Positions 35,941 to 44,800 are shown, counted from the stretch's first letter. The stretch is 64,000 bases of DNA from Alphaproteobacteria bacterium 41-28 (GCA_001897795.1 MKUL01000041.1:1-64000); one strand, 5' to 3'. Notes: a model not told the origin generated them from the sequence alone. Made by a program: numbers and translations.

Positions 35941-36192
35941 CGTTTTCTCCTTTATGTTAAAACGTTGTTTGTGTTGTTATTCTTCTTATTGTTACTTCAT
36001 GATAATCAGAAAAATATAATAATTTATTAATATCGATAAATTTTTTCTGATTAATAAATTTTTTTATGAAAACAACGACTTAAGGCTTCAACTTCGGTGA
36101 TTTTTTACCTTTTTAAGGGGGTAAAAAAGCTGATTTGGAGGTCACTTCTTCTAATATCTTTTTCATTTTTCATTTCAGAATAGGAACCTGTT

Positions 36193-36660
36193 ATGCAAAA
36201 CACGCTAAAACAAAATAGCTCCATACATCAAGCATCCCATAAAGGGCTAATTGCAGGGTATGCAAGTTATTTTGGTCTGGTTGATCAGCAGAGAGATCGA
36301 ATTGCCAAAGGGGCTTTCACGAAAACTTTAAGAGCATGGCGTCTGGCGGGAAAAATGCCAAAAATGCTGTGGCAACATGACCCAAAACAACCCCTTGGGG
36401 TATGGACACGGCTGTCTGAAGATGGGCACGGCCTTTATGTAGAAGGACGGCTTACCCTCGGTGTCACGAAAGCAGATGAAGCTTATCTTCTGCTGAAGGA
36501 AGGCGCTTTGGAAGGGCTTTCCATTGGGTTTCGAACAATCGAAGCCCAGCAAGATAAAGACCACAAAGGGCGTCTTCTTTTGGATATTGATTTGATTGAA
36601 ATTTCCCTTGTCACCTTTGGCGCGAATGCCAAGGCCACCGTTTCAGTTATTGATGGTTAG
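36193..36660 (+). CDS. HK97-type prohead protease
   Basis: 155 residues of peptidase family U35, which cleaves scaffold and capsid N-termini during head maturation. The core is plain: LIAGYASYFGLVDQQRDRIAKGAF, catalytic His in WQHDPKQPLGVW and Ser in GLSIGFRTIE. GTA equivalent orfg4. It is separated from the portal gene by an inserted minus-strand gene and from the capsid by a family B element. Confidence 0.9.
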   Translation: MQNTLKQNSSIHQASHKGLIAGYASYFGLVDQQRDRIAKGAFTKTLRAWRLAGKMPKMLWQHDPKQPLGVWTRLSEDGHGLYVEGRLTLGVTKADEAYLLLKEGALEGLSIGFRTIEAQQDKDHKGRLLLDIDLIEISLVTFGANAKATVSVIDG

Positions 36661-36681
36661 TAGTTGGTAATTAGTTATTAG
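36656..36681. repeat. Family G fragment
   Basis: GGTTAGTAGTTGGTAATTAG continues as TTATTAG at the end of the protease gene, the same simple motif as 34380-34473; it supplies the protease stop codon. Confidence 0.5.
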
Positions 36682-36715
36682 AAAAACTGTAGCAACTCAC
36701 CCGTTCCCGCACACA

Positions 36716-36862
36716 GTGTCATCCTTGGCAAGAAATGCTTTGTTTTCCAAAGGAAAACATTAGCATTTCTTGGCCGAGGATCCCCGTGGCAATAAGATCC
36801 TCGGCTAAGAAAAGGTAAGATTTTTCTTCGAAAAACCAACCTTTTCTTGCCAAGGATGACAC
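36716..36862. repeat. Family B two-hairpin element
   Basis: GTGTCATCCTTGGC ... GCCAAGGATGACAC with module B1 then B2, i.e. the reverse complement of 31786-31933. It sits between the protease and capsid genes. Confidence 0.9.
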
Positions 36863-36907
36863 AGGTGGGTGAGTCGTTATGAAAAACTCAAAACAAGAGA
36901 GGAAAGA

Positions 36908-38119
36908 ATGCACGATTATGATATTCAAACAACTTTGGACGATCTGGGAAGGACGTTTGAAGACTTTAAAAAGGTTAATGAAGAACGCCTCACCAGTCTT
37001 GAAAAGAAAGGCCATGTAGATCCGATCGTTCAAGAAAAAATGGAGCGCCTTGAAAACCAGATGGATCAAGCGGAAAAGCGCCTTAAACAAATGGAAGCCC
37101 ATGCCTGTCGTCCTCAACTGGAGCTGGACACTCAGCCAGTTTGTGGCCATACCCATGCCTTTATGGACTATATTCGTAAAGGTCTTGATTCCCCCTTGCA
37201 GGCTTACGAACAAAAAAGCCTTGCGACGACGCCTGATCGTGATGGGGGTTATTTAGTGCCTTCTGTTGTTCACGATCGGTTGTATGCCACTCTTCAGACA
37301 GTATCTGTTATGCGGGGACTGTGCAATGTTCGTGAGATTTCAAGCTCTGCCCTTGAAATGCTTATTGACAAAGACGCTGCTGATGTCGGCTGGGTTGCAG
37401 AAAAAGACGAACGTAGAGAAACCAAAACACCAGAACTTGCAAAAATCCGCATTCCTGTTCATGAGATGTATGCCCGCCCACGGGCAACGCAGAAACTCTT
37501 GGATGATGCGAACTTTAACGTAGAAGAGTGGCTTTCCCAAAAAATTGCTCAGAAAATGGCAACGATGGAAAATACGGCCTTTATTTTGGGAGATGGGGAT
37601 AACAAACCCAAGGGGCTTCTTGCCTATGAAACAGTCGGTAAAGCCGAATGGGAATGGGGTAAGCTTGAAGAAATCAAGACAGGTGTTGATGGAAGCTTTG
37701 CAGAGGAGAAAGCTGTCGACAGCCTCTTATCTCTTTTTCTTGCTTTAAAACCTTCCTATCTTCCAGGAGCCACTTGGTTGATGTCTCGGATGACCCAAGG
37801 AACTTTACGTATGCTCAAGGATCCAGGGAATCATCAATACCTCTGGCAACCTCCCCTAGCAGGGGTGCCTACACCTACACTTCTCGGCTATCCCGTGATT
37901 GTATGTGATGACGTCCCCAACATCGTTCCAGAGACAGCCTCCAAATCTATTGTTTTTGGCAATTTTAAGGAAGGCTATCAGATCGTCGATCGTACGGGTA
38001 TTCGTGTTTTGCGAGATCCTTATAGTGAAAAGCCTTACGTCGAATTTTACACAACCCGACGTGTCGGTGGGGATGTGCTTAACTTTGAGGCGCTGAAGGT
38101 CTTAAATTTTGCAGCATAA
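36908..38119 (+). CDS. HK97-type major capsid protein
   Basis: 403 residues from ATG 36908, chosen for the AGAGGAA ribosome site; a GTG at 36869 lies in repeat-derived sequence. Residues about 1-85 are a coiled-coil delta/scaffold domain (MDQAEKRLKQMEAHA). The fold core follows, with TTPDRDGGYLVPSVVHDRLY and the C-terminal VDRTGIRVLRDPYSEKPYVEFYTTRRVGGDV. GTA equivalent orfg5. The delta domain should be removed by the adjacent protease. Confidence 0.92.
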   Translation: MHDYDIQTTLDDLGRTFEDFKKVNEERLTSLEKKGHVDPIVQEKMERLENQMDQAEKRLKQMEAHACRPQLELDTQPVCGHTHAFMDYIRKGLDSPLQAYEQKSLATTPDRDGGYLVPSVVHDRLYATLQTVSVMRGLCNVREISSSALEMLIDKDAADVGWVAEKDERRETKTPELAKIRIPVHEMYARPRATQKLLDDANFNVEEWLSQKIAQKMATMENTAFILGDGDNKPKGLLAYETVGKAEWEWGKLEEIKTGVDGSFAEEKAVDSLLSLFLALKPSYLPGATWLMSRMTQGTLRMLKDPGNHQYLWQPPLAGVPTPTLLGYPVIVCDDVPNIVPETASKSIVFGNFKEGYQIVDRTGIRVLRDPYSEKPYVEFYTTRRVGGDVLNFEALKVLNFAA

Positions 38120-38125
38120 CAAAAA

Positions 38126-38249
38126 CCCCTCACCCGTCACGCGCTTTGCGCATGACGACCTCTCCCACAAGGGGAGAGGTGATTAAAGTGCTGGCTGCAT
38201 TACCTCTCCCCTTGTGGGAGAGGTCGACGCGAAGCGGCGGGTGAGGGGG
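38126..38249. repeat. Family A palindromic element
   Basis: Complete copy just after the capsid stop: CCCCTCACCCGTCACGCGC ... GAAGCGGCGGGTGAGGGG with the inner CACAAGGGGAGAGG and CCTCTCCCCTTGTG pair. Confidence 0.9.
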
Positions 38250-38311
38250 AAACCAAACCACCCCGTTCAAAAGAGCGGGGTGAGTAAATTTAACAACAAA
38301 CGGCTTTTTCA

Positions 38312-38473
38312 TTATGGCATTTCAGTATTATAAGGATCCTGATAGAGCGGATATGGCCCACGTCCTTTTGTTCCCTTTCTATCACCATCACCAGCATAAG
38401 CTCCGTAAAAAGACGCTGATTCGGATAGGAAGAAAACCGCCATGGCAAGGATTGGTAAAAAAACCTTAGTCAT
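38312..38473 (-). CDS. Tiny secreted protein (53 aa)
   Basis: ATG at 38471-38473 with GGAGAG six bases upstream, stop TAA at 38312-38314. A signal peptide (MTKVFLPILAMAVFFLSESA) is followed by about 33 residues rich in Gly, Tyr and Pro (AGDGDRKGTKGRGPYPLYQD). No family recognised. Like the Cys-rich gene at 35677 it is on the strand opposite to the virion genes. A GC-rich hairpin (CACCCCG/CGGGGTG) lies just downstream. Confidence 0.65.
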   Translation of the reverse strand: MTKVFLPILAMAVFFLSESASFYGAYAGDGDRKGTKGRGPYPLYQDPYNTEMP

Positions 38474-38569
38474 ATTGCTCTCCAATATTAGATAAATAAT
38501 AATTAAACTCTGACTCTAATTTTATTATGCTACTAAAGTAATGAATAATGAGTTAATTTTGAGGATATC

Positions 38570-39088
38570 ATGCAATTATTTCTTAAAACGCCTCCAATCC
38601 AAGAACCTCTGACCTTAGAAGAGGTTAAAACTTACTTGAGGGTTTCATCAGACCAGGAAGAAGAGTATTTATCCTCCCTTATTACTTCAGCGAGAGCTTA
38701 TGTGGAAAATGTAACGGGTCGTGCTCTGCTTAAACAACAATGGTTGATGCAGATAAAGCCACCTTACCCCCGGGCGTCGCCTCTTATCAAATGTGAAAGA
38801 GAAAATCTTGAAATTGACCTTCCCTACCCTCCACTTTTAGAGGTTGAGTCGGTCAAAACGGGAATGCAAGAGATTCCTTTTATGATTGAGGAAAATAAAG
38901 CTCTCCTTCCTTCTTCTTTTTGGAACAAGGAAATTACAATGACTTATTGGGCAGGGTATGGACAAACACCAGATTCTCTTCCCCCCGACTTGAAGCTAGC
39001 TGTTTTAATGGCGACGCGTTTTTTCTATGACCATCAAAAAGTAGATTTACCTCTTTTAAGACCTTTTAAGGTATTTCGGATCTCTTGA
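38570..39088 (+). CDS. Phage/GTA head-tail connector (gp6-like)
   Basis: 172 residues. LTLEEVKTYLRVSSDQEEEYLSSLITSARAYVENVTGRAL is the signature of the gp6-like head-tail adaptor family, and a C-terminal SLPPDLKLAVLMATRFFYDHQ helix completes it. GTA equivalent orfg6. A family A element starts two bases after its stop. Confidence 0.85.
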   Translation: MQLFLKTPPIQEPLTLEEVKTYLRVSSDQEEEYLSSLITSARAYVENVTGRALLKQQWLMQIKPPYPRASPLIKCERENLEIDLPYPPLLEVESVKTGMQEIPFMIEENKALLPSSFWNKEITMTYWAGYGQTPDSLPPDLKLAVLMATRFFYDHQKVDLPLLRPFKVFRIS

Positions 39089-39089
39089 A

Positions 39090-39201
39090 CCCCTCACCCG
39101 TCACGCGCTTTGCGCATGATGACCTCTCCGAGGTAACTCAGCAAGCACTTAATCACCTCTCCCCTTGTGGGAGAGGTCGCCGCGAAGCGGCGGGTGAGGG
39201 G
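39090..39201. repeat. Family A palindromic element
   Basis: CCCCTCACCCGTCACGCGC ... GAAGCGGCGGGTGAGGGG; the inner left arm is shortened. Lies between two connector genes. Confidence 0.88.
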
Positions 39202-39232
39202 AATTAATATTAAACTAAAACAAGGAAACTCG

Positions 39233-39559
39233 ATGAAAAACATCACCACACGGGATTTGAACGAATCCCTTACCCTTCTTTTGCCCCAAAGGCACGATGA
39301 TGGAGAGGGCGGCTGGCGCGAGGAGTGGGAGAGTGGACTTCATTTGTGGGCTTCACTCTGGCCATTGATTGGCGCTCATGCCGAAGACACACCTCATTAC
39401 CGAATCATAATCAGAGCTGGGGTAACCCTTCCTTCAAAAATAGCGTTTTTATGGCACCTCCACCAACAACCCAAACGCCTATCGGTTTTGAGCTCACCGG
39501 TCCTTATTCAATACAATCGCTTCTTATCCATGACAGCCAAAGAGGAAATAAATGCGTGA
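39233..39559 (+). CDS. Phage/GTA head-closure protein
   Basis: 108 residues from ATG 39233 after an AAGGAAA site; the upstream extension to 39167 is translated repeat. The pattern LLLPQRHDDGEGGWREEWESGLHLWASLWPL followed by a beta-rich YRIIIRAGVTLP fits the short head-completion (SPP1 gp16-like, GTA orfg7) family. Its stop overlaps the next gene's start by eight bases, so it belongs to the connector group. Confidence 0.7.
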   Translation: MKNITTRDLNESLTLLLPQRHDDGEGGWREEWESGLHLWASLWPLIGAHAEDTPHYRIIIRAGVTLPSKIAFLWHLHQQPKRLSVLSSPVLIQYNRFLSMTAKEEINA

Positions 39560-39911
39560 ATTTTTAATAGATTTGAGGACAACCTTGGCGGAAGTCTGCC
39601 CGACTTTTCTTCAAGTGCCCCACAAAACACCCTATCCTTATATCACCATTGAACCTGGACATTATCTGCAAGGTTTTCCTTGGGGCCCTCTTATTGCTAC
39701 GCTGACTATAAAAATCTGGAGCGATTATGCGGGAACCAAAGAAATTTTAAGCTTGGGAAGAGCTGTTGAAAAACGCCTTAGAACATATGCACCAACAACC
39801 TTTGAGGTCAGTCTAAAGGTAGAAAAAAGCTCACTTATGCTCCAGGCCGATGAAAAGATTCGTGTTCATACCCTTCGTTTGAGAGCTCGCCTTCGAGGAG
39901 ATTTCTCATGA
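39552..39911 (+). CDS. Phage/GTA tail terminator-like protein (DUF3168 type)
   Basis: 119 residues, matching the size and position of orfg8 (DUF3168) in GTA clusters. The sequence reads REFLIDLRTTLAEVCPTF, then VPHKTPYPYITIEPG, then a beta-strand/helix region LIATLTIKIWSDYAGTKEILSLGRAVEKRL, typical of that fold. It overlaps both neighbours by a few bases. Confidence 0.7.
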   Translation: MREFLIDLRTTLAEVCPTFLQVPHKTPYPYITIEPGHYLQGFPWGPLIATLTIKIWSDYAGTKEILSLGRAVEKRLRTYAPTTFEVSLKVEKSSLMLQADEKIRVHTLRLRARLRGDFS

Positions 39912-40423
39912 GCGAGACAGATTTAACACTAGAAATTATAGGAGTTGGCAATTCTCTCCCCCCCTTTTCTGGACGAGAATGCACCCAAACGTTAACCCCT
40001 ATTCCTCAAGGAGCTCTGCGGCGCACAATCAATGGAAATCTTGTGTGTGTTGGAAATAGGGGACATCGAAAATTTCAGTCCGTGATTTCCTGCAAAGATA
40101 AAGCCACTCCTGCATTGAGTGGCATTTGGAAGGGAGCCCTTCTGAAGGTAGGGTGCATTCAATTCCTCACCCAAGTTGTCCCCGAGGGAATCCGGCGCAT
40201 ACAATTAGAAAGGGAAGCTCTGTCTCTCCATTTATATGAAGATTCCGGAAAATATTGGCTGGCCGAAACAGCTGAAGATCGATGGGTTTTGATTCCCTCC
40301 CCTTTTCCAGGAGGGTTTATCACCTATCATCCTTTGTTATTGATGGTTGTCAGAAATTATCATTTGGAAACAGATGAATGGGGCCTCGACGTGGGGTGGA
40401 TGCTGGAGCTCGAGGAGCAGTGA
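39908..40423 (+). CDS. Putative virion/tail protein
   Basis: 171 residues, start overlapping the DUF3168-type gene (ATGA). It occupies the place of the major tail protein (orfg9) in GTA order. The sequence (RRTINGNLVCVGNRGHRKFQ, ISCKDKATPALSGIWKG) is not one I can assign firmly; a beta-rich fold is likely. Its stop TGA is followed at once by an arm of the family E element, and the next virion gene is 1.5 kb further on. Confidence 0.6.
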   Translation: MSETDLTLEIIGVGNSLPPFSGRECTQTLTPIPQGALRRTINGNLVCVGNRGHRKFQSVISCKDKATPALSGIWKGALLKVGCIQFLTQVVPEGIRRIQLEREALSLHLYEDSGKYWLAETAEDRWVLIPSPFPGGFITYHPLLLMVVRNYHLETDEWGLDVGWMLELEEQ

Positions 40424-40901
40424 TCAGTGTAGCAGAAAGGCAGAAGAAAAGAAACTATATATTCAAGCTTGTCGAGAGACGGAGTTATAAAGACTTTTGA
40501 GCATCTTGGAAATTTCTTGATACTCTTGTATGAACGTTGTGGATTGTTCCTCTGTAAAATAGGCTAAGTCTTTACAATATTTAATCCAAATTCGCATTTC
40601 ATCACTAGAGCCCATACTCATAAGAATATAATTACGGAATTCCTTTTTAGATCCAACTTGTTTTGTGAAGCCTTCTGCTAAGTTTGCGCAAATAGACTTA
40701 CTTGCTCTTCGGATTTGATCCGCAAGCGCATATTGTTCAATTTTAGGTAATTCGAGGCTTATTTTGTGGATGTCTAAAGAGATTTTATAAGCTCTTTCGA
40801 ACACAAGCAGTTCTTCAACTTTCTTAACATATTGGCCCACATTTTCCTCTTCTGCTCTTCTGTCTTTCTGTTCTTCTGCTACACTGCTTACTGCTACACT
40901 G
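40424..40901. repeat. Family E inverted-repeat cassette carrying a four-helix-bundle gene
   Basis: The left arm (40424-40454, TCAGTGTAGCAGAAAGGCAG then AAGAAAAG) is an inverted match to the right arm (40843-40900, CTTCTGCTCTTCTGTCTTTC then TGTTCTTCTGCTACACTG). They enclose the gene at 40463-40840. An empty relative is at 43662-43788. Confidence 0.75.
40463..40840 (-). CDS. Four-helix-bundle protein (S23/IVP, Avd-like family)
   Basis: 125 residues, all helical, with the family hallmarks: LLVFERAYKISLDIHKISLELPKIEQYALADQIRRASKSICANLAEGF, then a middle RNYILMSMGSSDEMRIWIKYCKDL and a C-terminal helix. The family includes proteins encoded in intervening sequences of 23S rRNA genes and is related to the Avd accessory protein of diversity-generating retroelements; its biochemical role is unknown. 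The gene sits exactly between the inverted arms of a family E cassette. Confidence 0.85.
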   Translation of the reverse strand: MGQYVKKVEELLVFERAYKISLDIHKISLELPKIEQYALADQIRRASKSICANLAEGFTKQVGSKKEFRNYILMSMGSSDEMRIWIKYCKDLAYFTEEQSTTFIQEYQEISKMLKSLYNSVSRQA

Positions 40902-41831
40902 TTACGCTGCTTTCTTCAGCTCCAGCTCGTCGCGCACAGCTTTTTTTTTCTGTTTCCGTGTTTCATAGAGCGTGATGTAAAGCGTTGCAGGGATAATGAT
41001 ACCTGCCCCTAAGAGGGTACTTATGGTTGGGAATTCGTGGAAAATGACCAGTCCAAAAATGCTAGATAAGATAAATTCAAAATATCGGAAGGGCTGAATA
41101 GCGGAAACGTCTGTTGCTGCATAAGCTTTTAAAACACAAAATAAAATAAGATTGGCTCCACCACCGCCTAACAGCAAGAGGAAAAAAAGTTCCTGGAGAG
41201 TGGGTGTTTGCCAAACTAAGGTGGCTGGAATAAGCCCTAAGACGGCAGTGCCTAAAGCTGAAAAAAACAACATGGACAATAGACTTTCATCTTCAATAAG
41301 AAGCTTTTTATTGATGATATCTAATGACGCAAACATAACTGTTGAAGCCACAAGAGCCAACACCATGGGATTAAAGGCATCGCCTGAGGGATGAACAATA
41401 ACTAAAATCCCAATGAACCCAAAAATAGTTGCGGCCCAACGTTGCCAACCCACCTGTTCTTTTAAAAAGATCCTCGCTAAGGGAAGGATAAAAAAGGGCG
41501 TTGTAAAACCAATTGTTGTGGCAATAGTTAAAGGAAGAGCTGCAACGCCATAGCACCACGGTGCAATAGCGAGGACAAGCAGCAATGCTCGAATAAAATG
41601 AGTACCCGCATAAGGAGTGACAAAAGATCCTTTTCCACGAGCTATCATAAAGGGAAGAAGCACAAGAGTACTAAAAAAGAAGCGGAAAAAAGCCACTTCA
41701 GCTCCAGGGAGACGAATTCCAACAAACTTAGTGAGAATATCATTTAAATTACTGACAAAACACATCATGACCATCCAGAAAATACCCTGGAAATAGCCTT
41801 TTGAATTAAACCAAGAACTTTGAAACGCCAT
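40902..41831 (-). CDS. EamA/DMT-superfamily transporter
   Basis: 309 residues, ten TM helices in two EamA repeats (about 12-145 and 155-295). The typical PLTIATTIGFTTPFFILPLARIFLKEQVGWQRW at the end of repeat 1 and SAIQPFRYFEFILSSIFGLVIFHE in repeat 2 match RhaT/RarD-like small-molecule exporters. Substrate unknown. The gene interrupts the virion cluster on the opposite strand. Its stop abuts the family E right arm. Confidence 0.9.
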   Translation of the reverse strand: MAFQSSWFNSKGYFQGIFWMVMMCFVSNLNDILTKFVGIRLPGAEVAFFRFFFSTLVLLPFMIARGKGSFVTPYAGTHFIRALLLVLAIAPWCYGVAALPLTIATTIGFTTPFFILPLARIFLKEQVGWQRWAATIFGFIGILVIVHPSGDAFNPMVLALVASTVMFASLDIINKKLLIEDESLLSMLFFSALGTAVLGLIPATLVWQTPTLQELFFLLLLGGGGANLILFCVLKAYAATDVSAIQPFRYFEFILSSIFGLVIFHEFPTISTLLGAGIIIPATLYITLYETRKQKKKAVRDELELKKAA

Positions 41832-41923
41832 GGATCAGAACCTACACGTTAATTGATGAGTGCACTAGATCTAGTGACGCTTTCACCTTTCGTCAACTCC
41901 TTTATTTTTTTTAGAGGTAAAAA

Positions 41924-43600
41924 ATGAACATTTACTTAACATGGCTCCCTGTTTTTCTTGCCGAAAAAGATAATCTTTCTATTTTTGATTTGGAAATTTC
42001 TCAAGAAGAGAACTGCTTTTCTAAAGCTCGGCTCGTTATTGATGCCCTCTCTTTCCTTCCTCAACCAGGAACAGAGGGGGTTATTCGAGAGCAAGATGGT
42101 GAGATTCTCTTTCAAGGATCGCTTGTTGGAAGCCCTATCAAAATGGAAGGGGATTTTGCGGAAATTGAACTCATCGCAAGGCCCAACGACTTCCTGGAGA
42201 AGAGCGCTGCTTTACAAAAGGAAAGCCGTACGCCTCCCTATTGGGATGAGCTGTGGGTCAGTCCTGAACACCAAGATGACTTTCAACAGGTGCAAGATGT
42301 GCGGGCCGCGTCTTTGTATTGTGACCGACGAACGGGGGAGCTTTCCCATTCCAATTGGTTTGAAGGAGAGCAAGTCCTTTCCCTGCATCAAGATTTCTTT
42401 CTCGACAGCCTTCGAGTGAAAGGGGTGGGAGCGCCTCTTAAAGCCTGTACGGTCAAGGTCCATGCTCATTGGGTGCAATCAGAAAGTGGTGTTTCAAACT
42501 TAAGCTCTTCTATTCGAAGAGCTTTTCCCCATTTTAAAGTGAGCACGTATACACAAAATTCGCTTCTTAAAAAATGGCCTCAAAGGGGCAAACGAATCGG
42601 AAAATCGGGCGTATGGGTGATTAAAAGTGAGCTAAAACCCACATTTCCAACCTCCCCTCTTTATCAGCGTTTTTCTCCTTCCCTGCCCCTTGCAGAGAAA
42701 GGTGATCAACCCAAACCCTACTGTCTCGAACGACATTGGTTTAAACCGACTCTTATCGTGGGATGGCAGGTCCAACAGCGAAGAAAAGAAACACTATCTT
42801 TAACCCTTCTTCATAACTTTCAGCCTCTTTTTCCAGGAGAAACCGAGCAGAAGACGTTAGAGTTCACGCTTCAAAATATTAATCCTGATGCAGGGGCCTA
42901 TGCTTGGCGACCAGAAACCTATTATCGGAGTGGAGCGAAAGTCTCCTCTAAAAATGGAATTTATCGCTGCAAGACTGCTCATACATCTGGTTTGTCCTTT
43001 GAAGAGAACAGGGAATTTTGGCATTTTAAAAAGGTGTTTCATACACCCTTAGGCGATCCTGCGCGATCCTCTTTTTTCCTAACGAAACGAGGCTATCAGG
43101 CTGCTGAGCATGCTATGGAACGCGCCAAAGTTGCTCTAGCGAAAAGTGCCCGTTGTCTTGAGGTTTCCTTTGAGGGTCCCTGGGAAAGTTTTAAAGCAGT
43201 GACGACCGACACATCTATAACTCTGTCAGATCCCCGTTTGCCAGGAGGCGAGATCACCGGAAAGGTGGTTAAGTACGCCCTTATTGCAAAAGGAGAAACA
43301 GGAGAACGCTTTGGCTGCGTCACACTGCTTTGCGCGCTTGGTACAGGAAAAACAGAACGGTTAGATCTTACACCTATCCCTCATTATGCCATGGATGGAT
43401 ATTGTGAAAACCTTTACCAGGCCCATGAAAATGCAGTCTGCCAAACAGTTTCAGGACTTAGCTATTTTCGATATGATGAATGCTTTCCCCTGATGAACAA
43501 GAGGGGGAACTCCTCCGGCATGCTCACACTTCGCCAAGTGTGGTTAAAAAAGTCCTTTCTCAAAAACCTACACGACTTCGGTTATTTTTTAAGGATCTAA
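41924..43600 (+). CDS. Putative baseplate/hub-like virion protein
   Basis: 558 residues. The N-terminal 110 residues (DLEISQEENCFSKARLVID, GVIREQDGEILFQGSLVG) look like the beta-barrel start of phage hub proteins. Residues about 345-375 (YRSGAKVSSKNGIYRCKTAHTSG) resemble a chitin-binding type 5/12-like module. The last 40 residues read poorly, while an overlapping -1 frame (43480-43689) gives a more protein-like ending, so a frameshift near 43485-43505 is possible. Assignment rests on context and weak motifs. Confidence 0.6.
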   Translation: MNIYLTWLPVFLAEKDNLSIFDLEISQEENCFSKARLVIDALSFLPQPGTEGVIREQDGEILFQGSLVGSPIKMEGDFAEIELIARPNDFLEKSAALQKESRTPPYWDELWVSPEHQDDFQQVQDVRAASLYCDRRTGELSHSNWFEGEQVLSLHQDFFLDSLRVKGVGAPLKACTVKVHAHWVQSESGVSNLSSSIRRAFPHFKVSTYTQNSLLKKWPQRGKRIGKSGVWVIKSELKPTFPTSPLYQRFSPSLPLAEKGDQPKPYCLERHWFKPTLIVGWQVQQRRKETLSLTLLHNFQPLFPGETEQKTLEFTLQNINPDAGAYAWRPETYYRSGAKVSSKNGIYRCKTAHTSGLSFEENREFWHFKKVFHTPLGDPARSSFFLTKRGYQAAEHAMERAKVALAKSARCLEVSFEGPWESFKAVTTDTSITLSDPRLPGGEITGKVVKYALIAKGETGERFGCVTLLCALGTGKTERLDLTPIPHYAMDGYCENLYQAHENAVCQTVSGLSYFRYDECFPLMNKRGNSSGMLTLRQVWLKKSFLKNLHDFGYFLRI

Positions 43601-43661
43601 GAACGAAGGAAAGGTTAAAACACCTTATTCCATTAAGGATGGCGGAAACATGGTCAGCACC

Positions 43662-43788
43662 GAAGCAGAATAGCAGAATAGCAGAATAGCAGAATGCAGA
43701 AAGACCTTAGAGAGGAGCTGTGGTGCTTCTACCCAAAGAAAGCTTCTGCCTTCTGCAACACTGCTACACTGCCATTCTGCTTCACTGA
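43662..43788. repeat. Family E element (empty copy)
   Basis: GAAGCAGAATAGCAGAATAG... on the left and ...CACTGCCATTCTGCTTC on the right pair over about 41 bases with few mismatches, enclosing about 45 bases and no gene. The left arm contains a tandem AGCAGAAT unit. Confidence 0.8.
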
Positions 43789-43802
43789 TCTGGAGGATTC
43801 CC

Positions 43803-44738
43803 ATGCGTATTTTACCATTTATGCCTTTGCAAGAAGGATATGAGCCCTCATCCCCAGAATTGAACCAAGAAGAAGGTGTTCTTGATATTTCTGACGATTC
43901 TGATTGCAATTTGATCGAGGAATCTAAAATCATTGCGGAAACGCTAATTTTAAGGTGTGTACTCCGACCGATTCCTCTGACAGATAGAACCATTCATGCA
44001 CAGTTGATCTCTGAAGGAGAAATCCTGGAAAGCACGCCTCTCTATGAGGAGGAATCGATCAGTTATGGTTATGAACGAGAGGTTGAGAACTCAAAGTGGC
44101 AAGGCATGGCTTTCGATTATGCTGGCATGGGGCGCGGAATTCACCAGGGAACTCAGTTTGTATTTTATGGAGAAGCCTTACCCTTAGGAAGGTTAGAAGT
44201 TGAAAATCCTCTTTATGTAAAACCCTTTAAAATTGAATCACAAAATGTCCAAGAACGCACAACTACCCTTCTTTCAGGAGAAATCCTCACGTCTCCACCG
44301 GGTGTTCTTGATACACGTGTTTTACAAGGGTATGGCGGATATTATAAAGAAGGCGTTGCTCTGAATGAAATCCAGCAAGTCTATTACGCCCTCACACCCA
44401 GCCATTCCCAAACACGGGTAAGGCTCTTTAGCTCTTCACACCTCCAAGAGCAGCACACTCCTCCCCCATACGGGGGTAAAGGGTTGAGCGGAAATGTGAC
44501 ATTTAGCTTACTCCGAGAAGAAGAAATTTTATCTCTTCCAGGAGCTATTGCGGCTGGTTATGCACGTCTTTCAGTCATAATGGAGACTCACACCATACTT
44601 TTTCGTTCTTATTTATGTGAACCTGTGCCCGGTCATCATACCTTTGTAAACGTTTACTTTAGACCTAGTACAGGAACCCCTCACCCGTCACGCGCTTTGC
44701 GCATGACGACCTCTCCCACAAGGGGAGAGGTGATTTAA
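43803..44738 (+). CDS. Putative virion/tail-associated protein
   Basis: 311 residues with GGAGG just before the start. I do not recognise a family. The middle has a beta-rich pattern and GVLDTRVLQGYGGYYKEG; the position, between the hub-like protein and tail-fibre-like protein, suggests a baseplate or tail part. The last 22 or so residues (TPHPSRALRMTTSPTRGEVI) are translated from a family A element, which also supplies the stop codon, so the original C-terminus has been replaced. Confidence 0.6.
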   Translation: MRILPFMPLQEGYEPSSPELNQEEGVLDISDDSDCNLIEESKIIAETLILRCVLRPIPLTDRTIHAQLISEGEILESTPLYEEESISYGYEREVENSKWQGMAFDYAGMGRGIHQGTQFVFYGEALPLGRLEVENPLYVKPFKIESQNVQERTTTLLSGEILTSPPGVLDTRVLQGYGGYYKEGVALNEIQQVYYALTPSHSQTRVRLFSSSHLQEQHTPPPYGGKGLSGNVTFSLLREEEILSLPGAIAAGYARLSVIMETHTILFRSYLCEPVPGHHTFVNVYFRPSTGTPHPSRALRMTTSPTRGEVI

Positions 44739-44800
44739 GTGTTGGCTGTGTTACCTCTCCCCTTGTGGGAGAGGTCGCCGCGAAGCGGCGGGTGAGGGGG
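44677..44800. repeat. Family A palindromic element overlapping a gene end
   Basis: Complete copy. Its first 62 bases are coding for the preceding gene's C-terminus. Confidence 0.9.

Noticed and set aside
43662..43788. CRISPR-like array from the AGCAGAAT units
   Set aside because: The units are 8 bases and contiguous without spacers, and the whole is an inverted repeat; no cas genes in the window.
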